Of a stretch of 9,046 bases of DNA, positions 1 through 6,360 are shown in pieces (position 1 is the stretch's first letter; the number at the start of each line of letters is the position of its first letter). Location: positions 1-9,046 of the forward strand of contig SVQS01000071.1 of NCBI GenBank assembly GCA_015065205.1, read 5' to 3'. The notes beneath the pieces were generated by a model. The model saw only the letters and a list, made by a program, of their open reading frames with translations, had not been told where the DNA came from and did not search any database. The DNA comes from Oscillospiraceae bacterium. Its GTDB lineage: Bacteria > Bacillota > Clostridia > Oscillospirales > CAG-272. A program made the position numbers and the translations under genes.

Positions 1-1527
1 ACTTTCCAGTCCTTCGTGGAAAGTTATATTGGTCATATACTTGACATTTTGGAATGCATATTTTCCTATGCTTTTCACGCTTGGCGCAACAGTTACAGCT
101 GTTATAATTTGATTGTTAGCAAACGCAGAATCACCTATATAACGAACAGGAACGCGAACGCCATCAATAGCAATATACGAAGGTATTACAATGTTTACTG
201 ATGCACCAGTAAATCCGGTTATTGTTACTGCATCATTTTGTAAAGCAATATCCTTGTCGTAAACAAACTCAATCGAAGATGTAACGTTGGGCAAATTATC
301 GTAAATAGCAGGCACGGCTATTTTTGTAGAAGCCGTATAGAATTTTATATCAACGTAATTTGTGCCATCAACCATCATCACATCATTTTCAAGAGTAAAA
401 TCACTAATATCAATAGTAGTGTTATCGGAAAGCGTTGCTGTTACAACAACATCATCTTTCCATACAGATTCACCTGTCAAAAGACGAATACCGTTATAGG
501 TCGCGCTGATAGAAGAAATACGCTGATATTTTCCACAATTGCATTCGTTGATGCAATTACGAAGCGTGTACGAACCACTAACTTCCCAAGCCCCCCAATT
601 GTGTCCTAATTCCTCAACGTAAGTGTCTACATAACTTTCCTTACACATAGAACAAGTATGAGTAGTGTATCCCTGTGCCTCGCAAGTAGGAGCTGTAATT
701 ACGCTTTCGTAATCACAAGCAACTTTCGGCAGAATTGTCTGTGCTACAAGAGTTTCTTTACATACAGAGCATTTTTTGCCCTCTGTTAAGCCGTTTTCGC
801 TACAGGTAGCCGCAACCGCAGGGATGGTTTCTTCGGTATGAGCCACCTTGCTCGTGGGCTGAGGTGCTACTAAAATTTCACCACAAACAGAGCATTTTAC
901 GCCCTCCGTAGCACCTTCGGCGGAACAAGTTGCAGCGACGGCTTCAATCTTTGTTTCGGTATGAGCTGCTTTAGGTGTTTCCTGCTGTGCAACCAACACC
1001 TCTTTGCATACAGAACAATGAGATCCTTCGGTTAAACCGGTTTTCTCGCAAGTAGCCACAACCGCCGCATCGGTTACTTCGGTGTGTCCGAGAGCCGCAA
1101 GCGTTTCATTTTTAGTTGCGGTATATGTAATGCCGTCAATTTTTACAGTAGCCGTGTAGGTCTTTGTTCCGGTTGCTGTACAAGTCGGCTCGGTTGTGAC
1201 TTCATCGGTTACGTTTGCATTGATTTGTCTTGTGTGAGTGCTATCCGTAATGCACGATAATGTTGCTGTTGCGGATTCGTAGCCGTTCCAAGTCCATACA
1301 AGGTTTTCTGTATCGTACTCGTGATCGGCAATGTCGATGCTTTCGGTTTGCACCTCATCACATTTTGAACACTTTCGTTGTTTTGTTCCTTGTGTTGCAC
1401 AGGTCGAGGGAGAAGATACAGACCACTCACCCCATTCATGCTCACAATCACCGCACGCAGTAAGCATCAGCGCGCTCACAAGCAAAACCAGACACATTAG
1501 CAATGCGACCTTCATTGACTTTTTCAT
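1..1527 (-). CDS. Surface lipoprotein with CxxC repeats, Ig-like region and BspA-type LRR domain (3' end outside window)
   Basis: This reading frame is open from ATG at 1527 to the window edge: 509 codons, no stop. The start MKKSMKVALLMCLVLL is a lipoprotein signal peptide ending in the lipobox LTAC, with lipidated Cys25, so the protein should be anchored outside the membrane. In order follow a CSKC motif near residue 53, tandem CxxC repeats (148-309), a stretch resembling bacterial Ig-like domains (about 334-407, ending MMVDGTNYVDIKFY), and the first units of a BspA-type leucine-rich repeat domain (about 430 on, with YIGDSAFANNQ and SIGKYAFQNV). LRR_5/BspA domains are common on surface proteins of gut Firmicutes and often mediate binding; the ligand here is unknown. 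A purine-rich ribosome site (GGAAAGGAAAGG) precedes the ATG. An in-frame ATG at 1515 would shorten the signal peptide's basic end and is less likely. Expression probably depends on the structured leader upstream. Confidence 0.88.
   Translation of the reverse strand, partial: MKKSMKVALLMCLVLLVSALMLTACGDCEHEWGEWSVSSPSTCATQGTKQRKCSKCDEVQTESIDIADHEYDTENLVWTWNGYESATATLSCITDSTHTRQINANVTDEVTTEPTCTATGTKTYTATVKIDGITYTATKNETLAALGHTEVTDAAVVATCEKTGLTEGSHCSVCKEVLVAQQETPKAAHTETKIEAVAATCSAEGATEGVKCSVCGEILVAPQPTSKVAHTEETIPAVAATCSENGLTEGKKCSVCKETLVAQTILPKVACDYESVITAPTCEAQGYTTHTCSMCKESYVDTYVEELGHNWGAWEVSGSYTLRNCINECNCGKYQRISSISATYNGIRLLTGESVWKDDVVVTATLSDNTTIDISDFTLENDVMMVDGTNYVDIKFYTASTKIAVPAIYDNLPNVTSSIEFVYDKDIALQNDAVTITGFTGASVNIVIPSYIAIDGVRVPVRYIGDSAFANNQIITAVTVAPSVKSIGKYAFQNVKYMTNITFHEGLES
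601..1086 (-). repeat. Tandem 41-residue CxxC repeats inside the lipoprotein gene
   Basis: Residues 148-309 hold four copies of a module of about 41 residues. Each starts with an H/A-x-E type segment and contains a TC, then GLTEG or a variant, then CSVCKE or CSVCGE, then a LVAQ-like strand. The CxxC pairs start at residues 171, 212, 253 and 292, so the period is 41, 41 and 39. The first three copies are closely similar; the fourth (CSMCKE) is more diverged. Each copy has three cysteines, which could bind a metal or form disulfides; neither is shown. Similar CSVCGE repeats occur in other clostridial surface proteins. Confidence 0.85.
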
Positions 1528-1580
1528 AACCTTTCCTTTCCGCGTTTTGTGCCCGTCGGCATTTGAGATCGGTTTTGGCC

Positions 1581-1612
1581 AAACAAAAAAGTGCGTGGCC
1601 GAAGCCACGCAC
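1581..1612 (-). terminator. Intrinsic terminator with UUCG tetraloop before the lipoprotein gene
   Basis: On the minus strand GTGCGTGGC, loop TTCG, GCCACGCAC forms a perfect 9-bp stem closed by a C(UUCG)G tetraloop, directly followed by TTTTTTGTTT. It is a textbook rho-independent terminator. It lies about 54 nt before the lipoprotein ATG and about 160 nt after the predicted transcription start, which is the usual place for a leader attenuator. It could equally be the 3' end of a small RNA. Confidence 0.85.
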
Positions 1613-1770
1613 CAAAAATGCATAGCTCCATTGCTGCCACGCAATCAATTTTCAGCACTTTTGGATATGTAAAATCTCTCCCAAAAAGCGTACGAAAACG
1701 GAGCATACATTTTTACCAAGGTAAAAACGTACACCTTTTGAGAGAAACTGCTGATATTTGATTACGTGGC
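1613..1770 (-). ncRNA. Structured leader RNA, riboswitch-like or small RNA, class unknown
   Basis: The predicted transcript starts around 1770 with GCCACGTAATC, which pairs with GATTGCGTGGC at 1636-1646. The helix continues inward, so arms 1749-1770 and 1636-1657 match over 22 positions with one G-U pair and two A-A mismatches. Inside, TCTCTC pairs with GAGAGA (1740-1745 with 1675-1680), GTGTACG pairs with CGTACGC (1728-1734 with 1688-1694), and TTTTTACC/GGTAAAAA makes an apical palindrome (1710-1727). The 3' arm sequence GCGTGGC is repeated in the 5' arm of the following terminator, so alternative pairings are possible. I could not match the conserved cores of the TPP, SAM, FMN, cobalamin, purine, lysine or T-box classes. 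Structure is read by eye; no folding was run. A 6S-like small RNA is an alternative. Confidence 0.55.
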
Positions 1771-1776
1771 ACCCCC

Positions 1777-1805
1777 ATTCTATCACATTTTTTGGTAATT
1801 GTCAA
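1777..1805 (-). promoter_or_regulatory. Sigma-A promoter of the leader RNA and lipoprotein gene
   Basis: On the minus strand TTGACA (1800-1805) is a perfect -35 box. It is followed by a 17-base spacer and TAGAAT (1777-1782), one base from the -10 consensus, with an extended TGA before it. The predicted start is near 1770, exactly at the first base of the leader's long helix. No other promoter was seen between here and the lipoprotein start codon. Confidence 0.85.
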
Positions 1806-1819
1806 TGCTTTTGCAAAAT

Positions 1820-1857
1820 AAAAGAGGAGCACGAACATCTTGGTTCGTACTCCTTTT
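1820..1857. terminator. Bidirectional intrinsic terminator hairpin
   Basis: GGAG-C-ACGAAC (1826-1836), loop ATCTTG, GTTCGT-A-CTCC (1843-1853) forms a 10-bp stem with one mismatch. TTTT follows on the plus strand and TCTTTTATTTT on the minus strand. It lies just upstream of the leader promoter and would insulate it from right-hand transcription. Confidence 0.65.
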
Positions 1858-1858
1858 G

Positions 1859-2050
1859 TCGATATGTCAACTGCGTTGACTCGATATATTCTCGCGCTGC
1901 TCGAATTCGATATGCTTTCGCTTTTGCTCAAGCTCGATATGATATAAATCCGCGCTCACGCAGTGAGCATATCGAGCGTGTCAGCGCCATATCGAGAGCT
2001 TGCGCAGTAAGCATCATATCGAAAATCCGCGATAGCGGATTTATATCGAT
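1859..2050. repeat. Inverted array of CGATAT motifs with nested small hairpins
   Basis: TCGATAT occurs in forward orientation at 1859, 1881, 1907 and 1934. Its inverse ATATCGA occurs at 1969, 1989, 2016 and 2043. Units are about 20-28 bases apart and turn around a central hairpin GCTCAC-GCA-GTGAGC (1954-1968). GCTCGATATG (1932-1941) and CATATCGAGC (1968-1977) are a perfect 10-base inverted pair. Between the motifs lie further small stems: GTCAAC/GTTGAC (1867-1881 area) and AATCCGC/GCGGATT (around 2024-2041). Small open frames cross the region but have no ribosome site and no recognisable product. Origin unknown; a decayed intergenic palindromic repeat element is the likeliest reading. Confidence 0.7.
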
Positions 2051-2079
2051 GCGCGATGCCCCAAAAGGAGCATCGCGCA
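2050..2079. repeat. GC-rich 10-bp hairpin at the edge of the CGATAT array
   Basis: TGCGCGATGC (2050-2059) and GCATCGCGCA (2070-2079) are perfectly complementary. The loop CCCAAAAGGA may add two more C-G pairs. No T-run follows on either strand, so it does not read as a terminator itself. It separates the array from the RNA terminator at 2082. Confidence 0.75.
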
Positions 2080-2081
2080 CT

Positions 2082-2115
2082 AAAAAACCCCCGCCGAGCC
2101 GTGTGGTCGGGCAGT
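2082..2115 (-). terminator. Intrinsic terminator of the 2082-2300 RNA
   Basis: On the minus strand CTGCCCGA and TCGGCGGG pair with one bulged C around the loop CCACACGGC. TTTTTT (2082-2087) follows after two more G. The 5' arm overlaps the 3' arm of hairpin C (ACTGC, 2111-2115), so the two stems compete at their bases. Confidence 0.65.
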
Positions 2116-2300
2116 CGGAACCCTGTAGTTCAGGGCGGTGTCCGCGGGACGGCTTTACTGCTCCCAACGTCCGTTATGCTGCCGAGACAAGTCAATCGAT
2201 GCACGCATACGGGAGGTCTGCAAACCACCGTCTGCCTTAGACTCCTTTAATCTCTTGTAGGTTCACAAATCACCGAACCATCACGCACTAAGCAGGTTAT
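2082..2300 (-). ncRNA. Candidate structured RNA of about 220 nt, class unknown
   Basis: The stretch after the DUF1292 stop has no plausible protein frame but a strong succession of stems on the minus strand. Hairpin A (2212-2245): GGAGTCT pairs with AGACCTCC around an inner GCAGAC-GGTG-GTTTGC stem. Hairpin B (about 2171-2211): CGTATGC pairs with GCATAACG. Hairpin C (2111-2161): GCAGT/ACTGC, then CGGA/TCCG, then CCCTG-AACTA-CAGGG. An intrinsic terminator follows. A further GGTTC/GAACC stem lies near 2262-2281. The 5' end is uncertain; only a weak TATAAC-like -10 with a poor -35 was seen, so it may instead be a long structured 3' UTR of the DUF1292 transcript. 6S RNA or another clostridial housekeeping RNA is possible but not recognised by sequence. 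Confidence 0.5.
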
Positions 2301-2309
2301 AAATCTTTT

Positions 2310-2609
2310 TTAGTTGCCGTCGTAGTCGATTTCTTCGGAGAACATATCGTCAAATACGTCGGCTACGTTGTCGAACTCATCGTCGTCGTCAACGCTTACA
2401 AGGGTATCTTCGCCGTTCTCGTCCTTCTCAAGGCGAAGGACTACGTATTCGCAAAAACCGCCGTCGTCTTGTGCCTTTTCTGCCGACTCTGCGGGAATCA
2501 TTGCAAAGTAAACCTTTTCGCCAAGGGTAATCTCACCAATTTTTTCAAATTCGATCTCGCTGCCGTCTTCGTCAACCAGCGTAAAAAATTCGCGTTCGTT
2601 TTCGTTCAT
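2310..2609 (-). CDS. DUF1292 family small acidic protein (YrzB-like)
   Basis: A 99-residue acidic protein without signal peptide or membrane helix. The N-terminal half has the DUF1292 pattern: FFTLVDEDGSEIEFEKIG, a strand GEKVYFAMIPAE, then EYVVLRLEKDENGEDTL. The C-terminus is a run of Asp and Glu (VDDDDEFDNVADVF). The family is widespread in Firmicutes and has no established function; such acidic proteins are presumed cytoplasmic. The start at ATG 2609 is chosen because GAGGA lies 7 bases before it; the frame can be extended to a TTG at 2630 but no ribosome site supports that. It has its own promoter, which makes it a separate unit from hemW, although read-through from hemW is possible because no minus-strand terminator lies between them. 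Confidence 0.88.
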   Translation of the reverse strand: MNENEREFFTLVDEDGSEIEFEKIGEITLGEKVYFAMIPAESAEKAQDDGGFCEYVVLRLEKDENGEDTLVSVDDDDEFDNVADVFDDMFSEEIDYDGN

Positions 2610-2647
2610 TGTCGTATCCTCTTTTTTCAATAATAGTATGTGTCATT

Positions 2648-2676
2648 ATTGTACACGAAATTCGCCCACTTGTCAA
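2648..2676 (-). promoter_or_regulatory. Sigma-A promoter of the DUF1292 gene
   Basis: On the minus strand TTGACA (2671-2676), a 17-base spacer and TACAAT (2648-2653) form a near-perfect promoter. The predicted start is near 2641, giving a leader of about 32 nt before the ATG at 2609. The -35 box lies in the short gap after the hemW stop and inside a palindrome (2666-2680). Confidence 0.88.
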
Positions 2677-2680
2677 GTGG
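2666..2680. promoter_or_regulatory. Palindrome over the -35 box; possible operator or plus-strand terminator
   Basis: CCACTT-GTC-AAGTGG is a perfect 6-bp dyad that contains the whole -35 hexamer of the DUF1292 promoter. On the plus strand it is followed by TTTTT (2681-2685), so it could stop antisense transcription entering hemW. On the minus strand no T-run follows. Which role applies cannot be told from sequence. Confidence 0.45.
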
Positions 2681-2684
2681 TTTT

Positions 2685-3821
2685 TCATTTTTGCGATGCA
2701 AAATCCAAAATCTCGGATAGGATCGTGTTGCTGACAAGCATCCCCTCGGACGCGAGGAAATATCTTCCGCCCTCGTGTCGCACCAATCCCGATTTGACAA
2801 ACGGTGCCAGCTTTTTGCCATACATCCCCTCAAACGAGATGCCAAAACGGTTTTTGAACAAGGCTACATCCACACCTTCGCACAAGCGGAATCGGAGCAT
2901 TACGTATTCGTTGATGCGCTCATTTTTGTTGGGTATTTCCCTTTCTTCGGTGATATCGCGCCCCGCGATGTAGGCCTCGATATCGCGCGAGTTGCCAAAA
3001 CGCTCGCCACCAAAATCCGAATGTGCCGCAACGCCAAAGCCGAGATATTCGTCACAGTTCCAATATTTGCGGTTGTGGCGCGACTCATACCCTGCGCGTG
3101 CAAAATTGCTGATTTCGTATTGCGCGTAGCCGTTTTCGGCTAAAAATCCGATGCCCTCAAGGTACATTCTGCGACAGTCCTCCTCATCGGGGAACGGAAG
3201 CTCATCACGCTTTTTGAAAAAGGGTGTTCCTTCCTCGATGATAAGGTCGTAGGACGAAATATGCTCGGGCCCAAGAGAGATCACCTTTTGCAAGGTCTCA
3301 AGGCGACTCTCGGGCGTTTGATACGGAATACCAGACATGACGTCGATGCTGATGTTCTCAAACCCAGCCGCACGTGCATCTGCAAAGCACGCAGCAAAGG
3401 TATCGAAAGTGTGCAACCGTCCCAGTGCTTTGAGCTCTTTCTCATGCACGCTCTGCAAGCCGATGCTGAGACGATTGATGCCCGCCGCGCGCATAAGCGC
3501 GAAGAGTTCTCGCTCGCCCGTAACGGGATTACATTCAGCGGTAATTTCGGTATTTGGTGAAACGTTGTAATTTTTGTAAATCTCACCCATCAACTCTTTC
3601 AAAAGATGCGCGGGAAGCGTGGTGGGTGTTCCCCCACCGAGAAAAACGGTATCTACCGTATAATCACGGCACAGAGGTGCGTACCTTTGCAAATCACGGC
3701 AGAGCGCACCTACATATTCCGTCATTTTCTCTTCATTTTGATGTGGGAAAGAGCAAAAATCGCAATATAGGCATTTGCTGCGGCAGAACGGAATGTGAAT
3801 GTAAAGTCCCAATGGCTTCAT
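2685..3821 (-). CDS. hemW: Heme chaperone HemW (radical SAM, HemN-like)
   Basis: A 378-residue cytoplasmic radical SAM protein, usual length for HemW, which binds heme and is thought to deliver it to membrane targets. The 4Fe-4S motif is C13-x3-C17-x2-C20 (PFCRSKCLYCDF). The residue two after the third Cys is Phe, as in HemW, whereas coproporphyrinogen dehydrogenase HemN has a further Cys there. The SAM motif GGGTP is at 62-66, followed by ECNPVTG (96-102) and GINRLSIGLQS (114-124). HNRKYW at 249-254 matches the HNxxYW motif whose histidine is linked to heme binding in the family. Residues from about 300 form the C-terminal HemN domain. ATG 3821 is chosen because homology begins there and GGGGG precedes it; upstream extension to 4019 would only overlap the ATPase gene. 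The start lies 4 bases after the ATPase stop, so translation is probably coupled. Confidence 0.95.
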   Translation of the reverse strand: MKPLGLYIHIPFCRSKCLYCDFCSFPHQNEEKMTEYVGALCRDLQRYAPLCRDYTVDTVFLGGGTPTTLPAHLLKELMGEIYKNYNVSPNTEITAECNPVTGERELFALMRAAGINRLSIGLQSVHEKELKALGRLHTFDTFAACFADARAAGFENISIDVMSGIPYQTPESRLETLQKVISLGPEHISSYDLIIEEGTPFFKKRDELPFPDEEDCRRMYLEGIGFLAENGYAQYEISNFARAGYESRHNRKYWNCDEYLGFGVAAHSDFGGERFGNSRDIEAYIAGRDITEEREIPNKNERINEYVMLRFRLCEGVDVALFKNRFGISFEGMYGKKLAPFVKSGLVRHEGGRYFLASEGMLVSNTILSEILDFASQK

Positions 3822-3825
3822 AACG

Positions 3826-6360
3826 TTACCCCCGCTCTGCGTGGCAGACCAAATACAAAATCTGATACTTATTAGAAAGAGAAACAAGAAGTCTCTTTGC
3901 GGCTTCCAATCGCCGTTCATCGAGATTGACAAAGGGATCATCCAAAATGATGGGCGGTTTTTCTCCCTCGGCGTACAGGGCATCTGCAAGCGAGAGGCGA
4001 ACACAGAACCCGACGGCATCGCGCCAACCTTGGCTCAAGGACTCGGGATGTTGTGTTTTGCCGCCCTCGCGGAGCTTGACCTTAAACGAGGTATCTATCA
4101 CCGATTCGGGGGTGTTCCCATCCATCAAAGTTTGCAACAGCGAGGAAAAGCTATTTTGCATATCGGCAAGATAGCGCGTGGAAAGCCCCGTTTTGGCTTC
4201 CTCTAAAAACTGTGCCGTATTGGCAATGGTTGCGCTGTTAGCACGTGCCAAAGCGAGCTCCTCCTCGAGTGTGCGAATGGTCGCGTCAATCTCGGGCAAA
4301 CGCTCAACATCGGTAGAGAGACGACCGATGTGGCTCTTCAGCTCCACTCCTCGGCTCTGCATTTCGGCAAGCTCCTTTTGCATTGTTCTCTCGCGAGCGG
4401 TGAGAGCATCCACATCGGGAAGTGTAGCGTTTTCTTGCTTTGCAGAAGCAGAAATTCCCTTTTCGGAAACAAAGCGTGTAATCTCTTCGCGCAACTGCGG
4501 AATGCGACGAGCAAGACGACGGTATTCGGTTTCCCATTCCTGCACGCGGTCAAGACACTCGGCAGGCTTCATTTTGCCGTCGGGGTCGAAGTGGCGCAAA
4601 AATGGAGTAAGCTCTGCCTGCAAGCGCTTTTGTTCGGCAAGTGCTGTCTCGCGGCGGCGATTTCTCTGCTCTGCTTCGGCCGCGGCACGCGTGATGCGAA
4701 CAACGTCGCGACGCAGTGCCTCAATGTCATCACGATAGTCATTTTTGGGGGGCAGAACGATATCCCAAGTGCGGAATTTTTCTTGCAATCCACGCAAAAT
4801 CTGCTGTTTTTGCACACGCAAAGCCTGCAAGGACTTGATACGTTTTTGCTCTGCCGCCTGTCCCTCTCGCCATTGGCGAGACAATAAAGAGAGCTCGGTC
4901 AAAGAGTCGCGCAGATTGCCTTCGGTGGGGAAACCGTAGCGAGAGAGCATCTCGCGGGCATCGGGGAGTGCAGAGTGCAGAGTGCAGAGTGCAGAGTTAT
5001 CCCGTGTTTTTTCTTTTTGTAAGAACAAAACCAATGAGATGATACCCCAAACCACCGCAGCGGCAAGCCAAACAGGTGTTAGCGCAAATGTCGCAATCAA
5101 CGCCGCAACGGCAAGAATAAGACAAATAATGGCAGGTGTGCGTTTGCCGCTTCCCTTTTGCTCTTTTTTAGCAGAACGTGCTGCTTCCTCTGCGGCAAGC
5201 GCATCCAAAAGCGCTTTGATTTCGCCATCGGTGGGGGGAGCTTTGTGCGCAAAGTGATGGGATGCGACACTTTCTGTGGGGGTGCTCAAGCCCGCCTCGC
5301 GGTGGGCAATGTTCTGCAGTTCAAGATTTGCCGCAAGCATTGCCGCAAGCTCCTCACGGCCGGGAAGCGTTCCACTGAAATCGGGTTTTAGAATTTCATA
5401 TTTTTCGGTTTGCGCCACCATGGATGCGATTTCATTCACACGTGCACGTGCCGTGTAAATGTCGTTCAATAGTGCACGCTTTCCGTCAATTTCCTCGGGA
5501 GTGGGATGTTTCCCTTTCATACGCACATCCAACGCGCGTGCGGATTCCTCAAGGGTGGAAAGCTCCTTTTGCATCCGCTCTTTTTGCGCTATCAGAACCG
5601 CTCGCTCGCGCACAATTCCTGCGCGGCGCAGGGTTTCACGCATCTCTTCGATGGATGCGGTCGCCTCGCGTGCGCGCTCGGTGAGCGCGGCAAGTTCACT
5701 TTCCTTTTGGCGCATCATTTCTTCGGAGCGTGTCAGTTGCTCGATTTGTGCGCGCAAGCTTGCGATCTCGCGTTCGATGTCGGCAATGCGACCTCTCTCT
5801 CCCGTCATTTTGTAATAGCGTCTGCGCTTGTCAAGCGCCGCCATAGCATCGTCAAAGCTACCGATGTCGTCAACATCGTCAAGCAGGTCGCCAAGCTTTG
5901 CGGTGATACTGTTGTTATCTCCTTTGGAAACAACCGTGTGTTGAGAAAGATAAACCGTGCGCGCAAAGCCGTCGGCATCAATGCCGAAAAGTTCTTCGCC
6001 AATGCGTGAAGAGTAGCGGTTACTCTCACAGTTGGTGGCAAGGTCATAGAGGACAAAGCTGTCTCCGCTCTCCTTTGCGCCAAAGAAGCGCTCAATGCGG
6101 TATTTGCCGGACGCGGTGGAAAACTCCAAGCTTCCACCATAGGCACCGCCCTGCCAAGGCATATATTTTTTGCGTTCGTTTTCGTCAAGAGACTGCTTAC
6201 TGCTGGCAGACATACCGTAAAGCATGGCCTTGATAAAGGCGGCAAGAGTGCTCTTTCCCCAGCCGTTCTCTTGCAAAAGAACATTGAGACCTTTGTCGAA
6301 GGAATAATCAAAATTTTGCAGCTTGCCGAAATTCTCAACGTGTAATCTAATCAAATTCAT
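3826..6360 (-). CDS. yhaN: YhaN-like SMC/Rad50-type AAA ATPase with central membrane helices
   Basis: An 844-residue ATPase of the SbcC/Rad50/SMC type. The N-terminal half domain begins MNLIRLHVENFGKL and has a Walker A QENGWGKST (30-38), in which the usual first Gly is Gln, and a Q-loop YLSQ (137-140). Long charged coiled-coil segments follow (about 190-400 and 490-710). Two hydrophobic helices lie between them (about 409-426 and 428-448). The C-terminal half has the ABC signature LSQGWRD (775-781), Walker B PPIILDDPF (802-810), D-loop NLDE (812-815) and switch His840. The membrane helices replace a zinc-hook apex and suggest membrane attachment; this is typical of YhaN rather than SbcC. Its partner should be the phosphoesterase next door, forming a nuclease/ATPase pair by analogy with SbcCD. 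ATG 6360 overlaps the upstream TGA (ATGA) and has GGAGAGGAG before it; the frame extends 13 codons further but without support. Confidence 0.88.
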   Translation of the reverse strand: MNLIRLHVENFGKLQNFDYSFDKGLNVLLQENGWGKSTLAAFIKAMLYGMSASSKQSLDENERKKYMPWQGGAYGGSLEFSTASGKYRIERFFGAKESGDSFVLYDLATNCESNRYSSRIGEELFGIDADGFARTVYLSQHTVVSKGDNNSITAKLGDLLDDVDDIGSFDDAMAALDKRRRYYKMTGERGRIADIEREIASLRAQIEQLTRSEEMMRQKESELAALTERAREATASIEEMRETLRRAGIVRERAVLIAQKERMQKELSTLEESARALDVRMKGKHPTPEEIDGKRALLNDIYTARARVNEIASMVAQTEKYEILKPDFSGTLPGREELAAMLAANLELQNIAHREAGLSTPTESVASHHFAHKAPPTDGEIKALLDALAAEEAARSAKKEQKGSGKRTPAIICLILAVAALIATFALTPVWLAAAVVWGIISLVLFLQKEKTRDNSALCTLHSALPDAREMLSRYGFPTEGNLRDSLTELSLLSRQWREGQAAEQKRIKSLQALRVQKQQILRGLQEKFRTWDIVLPPKNDYRDDIEALRRDVVRITRAAAEAEQRNRRRETALAEQKRLQAELTPFLRHFDPDGKMKPAECLDRVQEWETEYRRLARRIPQLREEITRFVSEKGISASAKQENATLPDVDALTARERTMQKELAEMQSRGVELKSHIGRLSTDVERLPEIDATIRTLEEELALARANSATIANTAQFLEEAKTGLSTRYLADMQNSFSSLLQTLMDGNTPESVIDTSFKVKLREGGKTQHPESLSQGWRDAVGFCVRLSLADALYAEGEKPPIILDDPFVNLDERRLEAAKRLLVSLSNKYQILYLVCHAERG
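4967..4997. repeat. Heptanucleotide tandem repeat AGTGCAG, four copies plus a partial, inside yhaN
   Basis: AGTGCAG is repeated exactly at 4967, 4974, 4981 and 4988, then AGT. On the coding strand it reads as CTGCACT units and gives NSALCTLHSAL (residues 455-465), just after the second membrane helix. The unit is not a multiple of three, so gain or loss of one copy would shift the frame and truncate the ATPase before its signature and Walker B motifs. Confidence 0.9.

Noticed and set aside
1574..1583. TTTGGCCAAA palindrome just after the leader terminator
   Set aside because: Too short and partly inside the terminator T-run to be called a separate site.
1613..1770. T-box leader
   Set aside because: The conserved T-box sequence (AGGGTGGNACCGCG type) is missing and the downstream gene is not a tRNA synthetase or amino-acid gene.
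1859..2050. CRISPR array
   Set aside because: The repeated unit is only 7-8 bases, changes orientation halfway and has short irregular spacers; no cas genes are present.
1758..2240. Open frame of 160 codons on the plus strand across the intergenic region, and an opposite one at 1928-2167
   Set aside because: They run through the promoter, the terminator hairpin and the CGATAT repeats, have no ribosome site and show low-complexity translation without any recognisable domain.
2628..2630. TTG start for the DUF1292 protein, seven codons upstream
   Set aside because: No ribosome site precedes it, and the GAGGA site is placed for the ATG at 2609.
3822..4019. 66-residue N-terminal extension of HemW
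   Set aside because: It only overlaps the yhaN coding sequence out of frame; HemW homology and a ribosome site both point to ATG 3821.
4178..4738. Serine- and arginine-rich plus-strand frame opposite yhaN, and similar ones at 4330-4887 and 5506-6009
   Set aside because: These are antisense shadows of the coiled-coil coding region with compositional bias and no domain or start signal.
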